Of a stretch of DNA of 6,817 nucleotides, positions 1-5,321 are shown in pieces. The notes under the pieces were generated by a model. The model was not told the origin of the DNA, ran no database searches, and saw only the letters and a list, made by a program, of their open reading frames with translations. Every line of letters begins with the position of its first letter. The stretch's first letter is position 1. The position numbers and the translations under genes are program-made. Origin of the DNA: a bacterium (GTDB taxonomy: Bacteria > Krumholzibacteriota > Krumholzibacteriia > LZORAL124-64-63); NCBI GenBank assembly GCA_030591105.1, contig JAUVBS010000115.1, forward strand, positions 1-6,817, written 5' to 3'.

Positions 1-911
1 CGGCGGTTCTCGATCTCTTGATCGAAATGACCCTGCGCGGAGACTTAGATATCGATACTTTCGTACGTGCGCGCGAAGTGCAGGCCGCGCGGATCGTGCG
101 TAACCAGGTCTGCGCCCGGCGGCGGGCGAACCTGTTGCTCGATGAAGCTCTCTACGGCGACCATCCGCTGGTGCAGCCGCCGGAGGGGGATCCGCAGACC
201 GTCAGCGAGCTGACCTACGAACAAGCACGCACGGTCTACCGCGAGGCGTTCGCTCCGGATAACCTGATCTTCGCGGTGATCTCGCCGTACGAGCACCAGG
301 AACTCGTCACGCAGATCCAGCAGCAGTTGCCGGGCGAGGGTTCGCCCACGCCGGGAGTGCCGCCGCTACCGGTCACGCAGGCGTCGACGCGAATATCCGA
401 ATCGGTCGGAGGTCAGCTGGCGGCGATCCGACTCGGCTCGATCGTGACGGTCGCGCCGACCGACGCCCGCGCGCTGGAGATCCTCGTGGCGATCCTCTCG
501 GACCGTATGGCCATGGACCTGCGCGAGAGCCGCGGATTGTCGTACAGCGTCGGAACGCGCGTGGCGATCGACGGCGCCGAGGGTGAGTTCATCGCCTGGA
601 TCAACCCGCCGCGCGAACGGGCTGTCGAAGCGGAGGAGGCGATGACGCAATTCATCGCCGATTTCGCGGCGCTGTCGATCACGCAAGACGAACTGGACCG
701 GGTCCGCAGTGCGCGCAAGGGGCGCGCCATGATGCGCCGGCTCTCGTCGATCAGTCGGGCGTACTACCTCGCCATGGCCGAGTTGGCTGGTGACCTGGCT
801 ACCTACGTTGAAGCGTTGACCAGCTACGACCAGATCACGCTGGACGACCTACAGGCGGTCGATAACCACTATCTACGGGAGCTGCCGCTGGTCACCGTGG
901 TGGTGGACTGA
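1..911 (+). CDS. M16 family zinc peptidase (insulinase-like), C-terminal part
   Basis: Partial at the 5' end: the frame is open from base 3 and the first in-window TTG (base 18) sits in the middle of a conserved helix, so the true start lies upstream. Bases 3 to about 340 encode the end of the first M16 domain, with the family's ALYGDHP segment (about 145-168) followed by the LTYEQARTVYREAFAPDN stretch. A Pro-rich linker (about 340-378) leads into the second, non-catalytic M16 domain, which carries the typical LRESRGLSYSVG segment (about 519-554) with the Arg and Tyr that contact substrate in this family. The zinc motif HXXEH, about 100 residues earlier in the family, is outside the window, so activity cannot be judged here. 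M16 enzymes are clamshell peptidases for peptides and small proteins. In diderm bacteria they are often envelope-bound or periplasmic, and many act as pairs. The protein ends at TGA 909-911, 70 bp before the M1 peptidase gene, with which it probably forms an operon. The family call is firm; substrate and location are inference. Confidence 0.9.
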   Translation, partial: AVLDLLIEMTLRGDLDIDTFVRAREVQAARIVRNQVCARRRANLLLDEALYGDHPLVQPPEGDPQTVSELTYEQARTVYREAFAPDNLIFAVISPYEHQELVTQIQQQLPGEGSPTPGVPPLPVTQASTRISESVGGQLAAIRLGSIVTVAPTDARALEILVAILSDRMAMDLRESRGLSYSVGTRVAIDGAEGEFIAWINPPRERAVEAEEAMTQFIADFAALSITQDELDRVRSARKGRAMMRRLSSISRAYYLAMAELAGDLATYVEALTSYDQITLDDLQAVDNHYLRELPLVTVVVD

Positions 912-923
912 CGGCGGTCGAAT

Positions 924-960
924 CGGGTCTTGGCACTGGCGCTCACCGCCAGCCGACCCG
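924..960 (+). other. Two-tier hairpin in the M16-M1 intergenic gap
   Basis: CTGGCG (936-941) pairs perfectly with CGCCAG (947-952) around a 5-base loop. Outside it, CGGGTC (924-929) pairs with GACCCG (955-960) across an asymmetric 6/2 internal loop. No T tract follows, so it is not a standard intrinsic terminator. It ends 8 bases before the Shine-Dalgarno region of the next gene. It could stabilise an mRNA end or set the relative expression of the two genes; the role is inference. Confidence 0.45.
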
Positions 961-968
961 CAGCACCG

Positions 969-976
969 TAAAGGAG
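969..976 (+). promoter_or_regulatory. Ribosome binding site fixing the GTG start at 982
   Basis: TAAAGGAG is a near-perfect Shine-Dalgarno sequence, 5 bases before GTG at 982. It supports this non-ATG start, which also puts a signal peptide exactly at the N terminus. Confidence 0.85.
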
Positions 977-981
977 CAAAC

Positions 982-3111
982 GTGAACAGATGGCTGCAGG
1001 TTGTTGGCCTGGCCGGCGTGCTGCTCGCAGCGCTGGCCGGCGTGGCGCCAACCGGCGCGCAAACCGACGCGCCGACCCCCACCGAACCGCTACCGGTGAT
1101 CACACACCGCGCGGAGATCCATTTCGACCTCGTTGAGCACCGGGTGACGATCCGCGATCAGGTGACGCTGCCCGCAGGTCTAGACACGTTGCGTCTGGGC
1201 GCCGATTTCGAGATCACCGAAGCGGTCTGTCAGACGGCTGCCGGTCTGACCGCCATCGAAGTTATTGCCGCCGAAACCGACGACGCGGAATATCAGCAGA
1301 TCGTCCTGCCGGCGGACAAGGAACGCACGGACGGGCTGCTCGTGATCAACTACACCGGCACCTTCCATCAGCCTACCGACGAGGTCGTTTTCTCGCGCGA
1401 GAACGTCGGTGCGGAGATCACCGCGACCATCGGTGAGGAGGGCATCTATCTTTCCGGCACCGCGCGCTGGCTGTTGTACCACGAAGACGCTTTGGCGCGG
1501 CACATTCTGACCGTCGATACCCCGGCCGGTTTCGAGACGGTGACCCAGGGTGTGCGTGACCGACGCGAAGAGCTCGGTGATCGGCTGGTGACCGTCTGGC
1601 GCGCCATCTATCCGTCCGACGGTATCAACCTCGTGGCCGGGCGTTATGTGATCGGTGAGGGGAGTGCCGGTAGCGACGAGCAGGTTGCGGTCTACACCTT
1701 CCTGCTCGAGGACGACGCGCGTTTGCGCGACCTCTACATCGAGCGGACACAGCATTATATCGCGCTCTACGAGGAGATGATCGGCCCGTACCCGTACGGC
1801 AAGTTCGCCACGGTGGAGAACTGGTTTCCCACCGGGTACGGCATGCCGTCGTACACGCTGCTCGGCGGTCAGGTGTTGCGGCTACCGTTCATCCCGTACA
1901 CCAGTTTCGGCCACGAGATCTGCCACAACTGGTGGGGTAACTCGGTGGTCGTCGACGTCGACGAGGGCAACTGGTGCGAGGGGTTGACCGTCTATTGCGC
2001 CGACTACCACTACAAGCTTCAAGAGTCTGAAGCCGCCGCCTTCGAGTATCGCCGCAATACGCTGAAGGAGTACGCGGCTTACGTGCGAGACAAGACGCAG
2101 GATTTTCCGCTGCGTGAGTTCGAGAGCCGCCACAGCGGAGCCACACGTGCGGTCGGTTACGGCAAGAGTATGTACGATTTCCACATGATCGAGCAGGCGA
2201 TCGGCCAGGATTCCTTCCGGCAGGCCCTGCGCAACGTCTACACCGAATTCAAATTCCGTCCGGCAAACTGGACCGATTTCTTCGTTGCATTCGCCGACGC
2301 GTCCGGCCGCGATTTCACCGATTTCCAGCAGCAGTGGATCGACCGGACCGGCGCACCGACCCTCTGGTTGGACGGCGTGGAGCAGGTGGACGACGAGGTG
2401 GTCTTCACGCTGGTCCAGGGTTCGCCGCCCTACGACCTGACGCTCGACGTCGTGATCCAGACCAACAACGGCGACGTCGCGCAGAGTATCGCTTTCGACA
2501 CCATGCGGCACACCTTCACCGTGCACGCACCGAACGCGCGGCGGGTCGATATCGATCCGGACCACCATGTTTTCCGCCGTCTCGCGCGGTCGGAAATCGA
2601 GCCGACGCTCAGTCTGGTGCTGGCCGAGGAGGCGCCGATCATCTCGGTGCCCACCGGCGAGGCGGCGCAGGTCGCAGCGGGATACGAGTTCGCGGCCGCG
2701 TACATGGGTGACGACCAGTACCTGAACGTGTTCGAGAATGGCGAGTTGCCGGTGGATCTCCCGGCCAACGCGGCCGCCAGCGCTATCCTGCTCAACCCCG
2801 ATGCGGCCAAACTCACACGCTGGAATCCGCCGAGTCTGACCGTGGCCGGCGATCTGGTCCTGATCTCCGGTAAACGCTACAGCCTCAAGGAGTACGACCT
2901 GGTTTTCGCCGCCAGCAACCCGTACTACTCCGGGCTGGTAACCGATCTGGTGGTGATCAGCCGCTCACCGGAGCGGCTCGCCGGACTGGCCAACCGGATC
3001 ACGCACTACGGCAAGTACAGCTGGCTGCTTTTTCCGGTCAACGGCGGGCGTCCCGAGCGTGGCAACTGGCAAGCGGGGGAGAGTCCGCTCAGCGTCGAAG
3101 TCGGGTCCTGA
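982..3111 (+). CDS. Secreted M1-type zinc aminopeptidase
   Basis: A 709-residue protein with a signal peptide at residues 1 to about 26: Arg near the start, a Leu/Ala/Val-rich core, and probable cleavage after TGA at 26. There is no lipobox cysteine, so a soluble periplasmic or secreted enzyme is likely. Residues about 40-230 form the N-terminal beta domain. The catalytic domain carries ATVEN (276-280), in the place of the M1 exopeptidase motif GXMEN. It also has the zinc motif HEICH (H311, E312, H315) followed by NWWGN, then the third ligand E333 in NWCEGLT, and GYGKS (Y393) where the transition-state tyrosine of M1 enzymes lies. The gap from H315 to E333 is 17 residues, one fewer than the classical 18. 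After the catalytic domain comes a beta region ending in DPDHHVFRRL (about 535-545), then a C-terminal domain of about 160 residues with no function I recognise. M1 enzymes remove N-terminal residues from peptides. The neighbours, M16 upstream and PepD downstream, fit stepwise peptide breakdown. The family call is firm; specificity is unknown. Confidence 0.93.
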   Translation: MNRWLQVVGLAGVLLAALAGVAPTGAQTDAPTPTEPLPVITHRAEIHFDLVEHRVTIRDQVTLPAGLDTLRLGADFEITEAVCQTAAGLTAIEVIAAETDDAEYQQIVLPADKERTDGLLVINYTGTFHQPTDEVVFSRENVGAEITATIGEEGIYLSGTARWLLYHEDALARHILTVDTPAGFETVTQGVRDRREELGDRLVTVWRAIYPSDGINLVAGRYVIGEGSAGSDEQVAVYTFLLEDDARLRDLYIERTQHYIALYEEMIGPYPYGKFATVENWFPTGYGMPSYTLLGGQVLRLPFIPYTSFGHEICHNWWGNSVVVDVDEGNWCEGLTVYCADYHYKLQESEAAAFEYRRNTLKEYAAYVRDKTQDFPLREFESRHSGATRAVGYGKSMYDFHMIEQAIGQDSFRQALRNVYTEFKFRPANWTDFFVAFADASGRDFTDFQQQWIDRTGAPTLWLDGVEQVDDEVVFTLVQGSPPYDLTLDVVIQTNNGDVAQSIAFDTMRHTFTVHAPNARRVDIDPDHHVFRRLARSEIEPTLSLVLAEEAPIISVPTGEAAQVAAGYEFAAAYMGDDQYLNVFENGELPVDLPANAAASAILLNPDAAKLTRWNPPSLTVAGDLVLISGKRYSLKEYDLVFAASNPYYSGLVTDLVVISRSPERLAGLANRITHYGKYSWLLFPVNGGRPERGNWQAGESPLSVEVGS

Positions 3112-3150
3112 AAGGACCGCGGCGACCAGAAACAAACCGGTCTGCCGGTT
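3104..3150 (+). other. Two tandem hairpins at the end of the M1 gene
   Basis: GGTCC (3104-3108) pairs with GGACC (3114-3118), which places the TGA stop codon inside the 5-base loop. Sixteen bases further on, AACCGG (3135-3140) pairs with CCGGTT (3145-3150) around loop TCTG. The second hairpin lies between two copies of GCGACCA (3122-3128 and 3152-3158). No T tract follows either stem, so read-through into pepD is expected. A role in mRNA stability or processing is possible but unproven. Confidence 0.4.
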
Positions 3151-3194
3151 CGCGACCAAAGCGTCCGGTAGACGATTCCGATCAACGACCATAC

Positions 3195-3200
3195 GAGGAG
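3195..3200 (+). promoter_or_regulatory. Ribosome binding site fixing the pepD start at 3206
   Basis: GAGGAG lies 5 bases before ATG 3206. The frame is also open upstream to an ATG at 3059, but that extension overlaps the end of the M1 gene, has basic low-complexity composition and lacks a good ribosome site. Starting at 3206 gives 485 residues, the length of E. coli PepD as I recall it. Confidence 0.85.
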
Positions 3201-3205
3201 CGATC

Positions 3206-4663
3206 ATGAGCGATTATGACTCCCTGCAGCCGTCGGCTGTCTGGAAGATCTTCGGTGAAATGTCCAAGATTCCCCGCGGCTCGGGTGACGAAACTGCGGT
3301 TCAGGCCATGTTCGAAGCTTGGGCGGTCAAGCGCGGTTTGGGTGTGAAGCGGGACGAGGTCGGTAACCTGCTGATCTCGATCCCGGCCACGCCGGGGCAC
3401 GAGCGCGCGCCGGCCTTGTTGATCCAGGGGCACGTCGACATGGTGTGCGAGAAGAACGCGGCCACGCAGCACGACTTCACCACCGATCCCATCAAACTGG
3501 TCGTCGAGCAGGATTGGCTGACCGCCGACGGGACCACCCTCGGGGCGGACAATGGTATCGGAGTGGCGATGGGTCTGGCCATCGCTGACGAGCCGTCGGT
3601 CATCCACGGCCCGGTCGAAGTTCTACTGACCGTCGATGAGGAACGCGGGTTGACCGGGGCGGCGGGAGTGCAGGCCGGCTTCTTCACTGCCAAGCAGATG
3701 ATCAACCTCGACAGCGAGGAGGACACTGCGGTGTTCGTCGGTTGCGCCGGCGGCCGCGACACGGAGTACGTGGTGCCGAACCGCGGCACCCGTGCGCCGC
3801 GCAACGGTGTTGCCCGTAAGGTGATGGTCTCCGGCTTGAAGGGTGGTCACTCCGGCCTGGACATCCACCGCAACCGTGGCAATGCGATCAAGATCGTCGT
3901 CCGGGCGTTACAAGCCGCCAGCGCGGAAATGGATTTGCGGCTGGTCGATATCGACGGCGGGAGTATGCGCAATGCCATCCCCCGCGAAGCGAGCACCCGT
4001 GTCGTGGTTCCGCGTGAGATTAGCCGGCGTTTCAAGAATCTGGTCGACCAGACGATTGCACGCATCAAGGCCGAGGAACTGGCCGGTAGCGACGACGGTC
4101 TGGAGTGGAAAGTCTCGTCGGTCAAGGCGCCGCGTTGCTTCGGCCTGGCCAGCAGCAAGCGCACCCTCGACCTGCTCGCGGCAATTCCCAACGGCGTGTG
4201 CGCCATGAGCCAGGACCTCGCAGACCTGGTCGAGACCAGCACCAATCTGGGTGTCGTCAAGACCGAGCGTAACCGCGTGCGCATCGTGAATTGCAGCCGC
4301 TCGAGTGTCATGTCGACTCTGGACGGTCTGGTGGCGCAGATGCGCGCCATCGGCGATCTGGCCGACGCCGCGACCGAGCAACCGCCCGGCTACCCCGGCT
4401 GGCAACCGAACCTCGACAGCCGGCTGCTCGCGGTGACGAAAAAGGCCTACGCCGCGGCGTTCGGCAGCGAGCCCGAGCTCAAGGCGATCCACGCCGGTCT
4501 GGAGTGCGGCTTGCTGACGGAGAAGTATCCGCAGCTGGATATCGTCTCGTTCGGGCCGAACATCACCGGTGCCCACTCGCCCGACGAGCGGGTGCAGATC
4601 AGTTCGGTCCAGCGGATCTGGAAGCTGCTGAGTGAGATTCTGGGTGAGCTGGCCCGCGGCTGA
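3206..4663 (+). CDS. pepD: PepD, cytosolic aminoacyl-histidine (beta-Ala-His) dipeptidase, M20 family
   Basis: Hydrolyses Xaa-His dipeptides and a range of other dipeptides in the cytosol with two metal ions, releasing amino acids from imported peptides. The 485-residue protein has no signal peptide. The residues known for this family are all visible: H76 and D78 in QGHVDMVCEK, bridging D115 in LGADNGIGVA, catalytic E145 and metal ligand E146 in TVDEERGLTGA, D169 in NLDSEED, and H457 in TGAHSPDERV. Each sits exactly four residues earlier than its E. coli PepD counterpart as I remember that numbering (H80, D119, E149/E150, D173, H461). The segment KGGHSGLDIHRNRGNA (about 213-228) begins the inserted lid/dimerisation domain, and the chain returns to the catalytic domain for the last hundred or so residues. 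The gene follows the M1 peptidase by 94 bp and is closed by a strong terminator, so it is probably the last gene of a peptidase operon. The frame looks intact. Preferred substrate in this organism is inferred from the family. Confidence 0.96.
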   Translation: MSDYDSLQPSAVWKIFGEMSKIPRGSGDETAVQAMFEAWAVKRGLGVKRDEVGNLLISIPATPGHERAPALLIQGHVDMVCEKNAATQHDFTTDPIKLVVEQDWLTADGTTLGADNGIGVAMGLAIADEPSVIHGPVEVLLTVDEERGLTGAAGVQAGFFTAKQMINLDSEEDTAVFVGCAGGRDTEYVVPNRGTRAPRNGVARKVMVSGLKGGHSGLDIHRNRGNAIKIVVRALQAASAEMDLRLVDIDGGSMRNAIPREASTRVVVPREISRRFKNLVDQTIARIKAEELAGSDDGLEWKVSSVKAPRCFGLASSKRTLDLLAAIPNGVCAMSQDLADLVETSTNLGVVKTERNRVRIVNCSRSSVMSTLDGLVAQMRAIGDLADAATEQPPGYPGWQPNLDSRLLAVTKKAYAAAFGSEPELKAIHAGLECGLLTEKYPQLDIVSFGPNITGAHSPDERVQISSVQRIWKLLSEILGELARG

Positions 4664-4665
4664 CC

Positions 4666-4687
4666 CGTGGCTGGCTCGTGGCTGGCT
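4666..4687 (+). repeat. Tandem 11-bp direct repeat after pepD
   Basis: CGTGGCTGGCT occurs at 4666-4676 and again immediately at 4677-4687. It begins three bases after the pepD stop codon. A short slippage-type duplication is the simplest explanation; no function is suggested. Confidence 0.6.
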
Positions 4688-4712
4688 CGCATCGCCGGCA
4701 TCGCCTGGACTC

Positions 4713-4745
4713 GGGGGCGGACACCGCAACGTGCCCGCCCCTTTT
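4713..4745 (+). terminator. Intrinsic (rho-independent) terminator of the peptidase operon
   Basis: GGGGCGG (4714-4720) pairs with CCGCCCC (4735-4741). Above one A-C mismatch, CAC (4722-4724) pairs with GTG (4731-4733) and closes a 6-base loop. TTTT (4742-4745) and the T-rich CTGTT follow directly. It lies 50 bp after the pepD stop, so it should end transcripts coming from the peptidase genes and insulate the downstream lyase gene. Confidence 0.88.
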
Positions 4746-4824
4746 CTGTTACCCCTTGGACCTCGACCATCGCACGATACCGGGCTGCGGTCTCGCCGAC
4801 AATTTGTCAGGGGTTTCCCCCTGG

Positions 4825-4989
4825 TTATCCCCGGATTTCCGTGCTTGTCCACGATGGGTGCCCGGTTCGTCGCCAAGCGGCTAACCCGTTGCCGCGCAAG
4901 CGACACTTGGCATCATGATTTTGCAAAAAAGAAAACAGGGTCGTCGAGGTCGCCATTTTTGCCGGTCCGGAACTGCGCTGCGTGGATAA
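4825..4989. promoter_or_regulatory. Possible DnaA-box-like cluster
   Basis: Three 9-mers resemble the DnaA box TTATCCACA: TTATCCCCG (4825-4833, +), TTGTCCACG (4845-4853, +) and TTATCCACG (4981-4989, on the minus strand). The last differs at one position; the others differ at two. They share the form TTRTCCMCG and border an AT-rich block. No replication gene is nearby, and short degenerate 9-mers occur by chance, so this is a weak call. Confidence 0.22.
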
Positions 4990-5043
4990 CTTTTAGGTTG
5001 TGCTGGGGTTGCGGCCGCCACCCGGTGAATCCGTAAATGATTA

Positions 5044-5113
5044 TATAACTGCAGGTTACATTGCGATCCCTGGTGTGATAGCGTAAGACACTGTGAAATA
5101 GTCACTTATGTGA
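5044..5113 (+). promoter_or_regulatory. Probable promoter and control region of the carrier-lyase gene
   Basis: TATAAC (5044-5049) is a good -10 candidate inside the AT-rich segment, but no clear TTGACA-like -35 element lies 16-18 bp upstream, so it would need an activator. Just downstream, TGTGA occurs three times on the same strand at 5074-5078, 5092-5096 and 5109-5113, about 17-18 bp apart. The middle copy is part of GTGA-N5-TCAC (5093-5105), and that TCAC also pairs with the third copy (TCAC-N4-GTGA, 5102-5113). The CRP consensus needs TGTGA-N6-TCACA, which is not met. The location fits regulator binding; the regulator is unknown. Confidence 0.3.
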
Positions 5114-5213
5114 TCAGGATCTGTTCGACCGCGCCGCTGTGGATGCCATATAGCGCGCGGCTGTACGACGGTCGATCGCGACCACCCGTCCAGCAAACCC
5201 CGGTCATCTCTTG

Positions 5214-5245
5214 CCTTGCATGGGTCGGCAGTCCATCATGCAAGG
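5214..5245 (+). promoter_or_regulatory. Strong inverted repeat upstream of the carrier-lyase gene
   Basis: CCTTGCATG (5214-5222) and CATGCAAGG (5237-5245) are perfect 9-base arms around 14 bases. Weaker pairing continues outward: C5210 with G5249, and CATC (5205-5208) with GATG (5251-5254). Arm centres are 23 bp apart, about two helical turns, which suits a dimeric DNA-binding regulator. If transcribed, it would instead form a stable leader hairpin ending about 76 bases before the start codon. No T tract follows, so it is not a simple terminator. Confidence 0.5.
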
Positions 5246-5308
5246 GTTGCGATGGGGCTCGACTGCACGACAGCGGACAGTCGGCGGTTCGGGTGGACCA
5301 GCGAACGG

Positions 5309-5314
5309 AAAGGA
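5309..5314 (+). promoter_or_regulatory. Ribosome binding site fixing the start at 5322
   Basis: AAAGGA lies 7 bases before ATG 5322. The frame is open further upstream, but that part spans the inverted repeat and has no domain similarity, whereas the carrier domain begins right after 5322. A second ATG at 5328 is less well spaced. Confidence 0.8.
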
Positions 5315-5321
5315 CGTCGCC

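Larger units (their letters stand above)
4751..5213. other. Long non-coding stretch with an AT-rich core
   Basis: I find no convincing gene here on either strand: the open frames are short, lack ribosome sites, run across the terminator or the hairpins, and encode low-complexity sequence. Composition changes clearly, with AT-rich segments at about 4912-4937 (including the palindrome TTTTGCAAAA, 4919-4928) and about 5031-5115, inside otherwise GC-rich DNA. GGTCG/CGACC (5170-5174 / 5179-5183) is a further small inverted repeat. The stretch most likely carries the promoter and control sites of the lyase gene at 5322; nothing here resembles a tRNA or a riboswitch that I know. Confidence 0.6.

Noticed and set aside
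3059..3205. Longer pepD start at ATG 3059
   Set aside because: It overlaps the M1 coding end by more than 50 bp and adds a basic low-complexity extension. The ribosome site and the E. coli length both favour 3206.
4667..4918. Possible small gene of 83 residues after pepD
   Set aside because: The frame crosses the intrinsic terminator, has no ribosome site and encodes Arg/Pro/Ala-rich sequence typical of GC-rich non-coding frames.
4907..4925. Sigma-54 promoter (TTGGCA ... TTGC)
   Set aside because: The GG and GC elements are 14 bases apart instead of the strict 12, so the -24/-12 geometry is wrong.
5092..5105. CRP/FNR site TGTGA-N5-TCAC
   Set aside because: The spacer is 5, not 6, and the right half-site lacks the final A. 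Kept only as part of an unnamed motif array.
5211..5321. N-terminal extension of the fusion protein from the TTG at 5211
   Set aside because: It is in frame but runs through the inverted repeat, shows no domain similarity, and a good ribosome site precedes ATG 5322.
4751..5321. tRNA, CRISPR array, insertion sequence or att site in the long gap
   Set aside because: There is no cloverleaf with a T-loop signature, no regularly spaced repeats, no transposase remnant and no terminal inverted repeats with target duplications.
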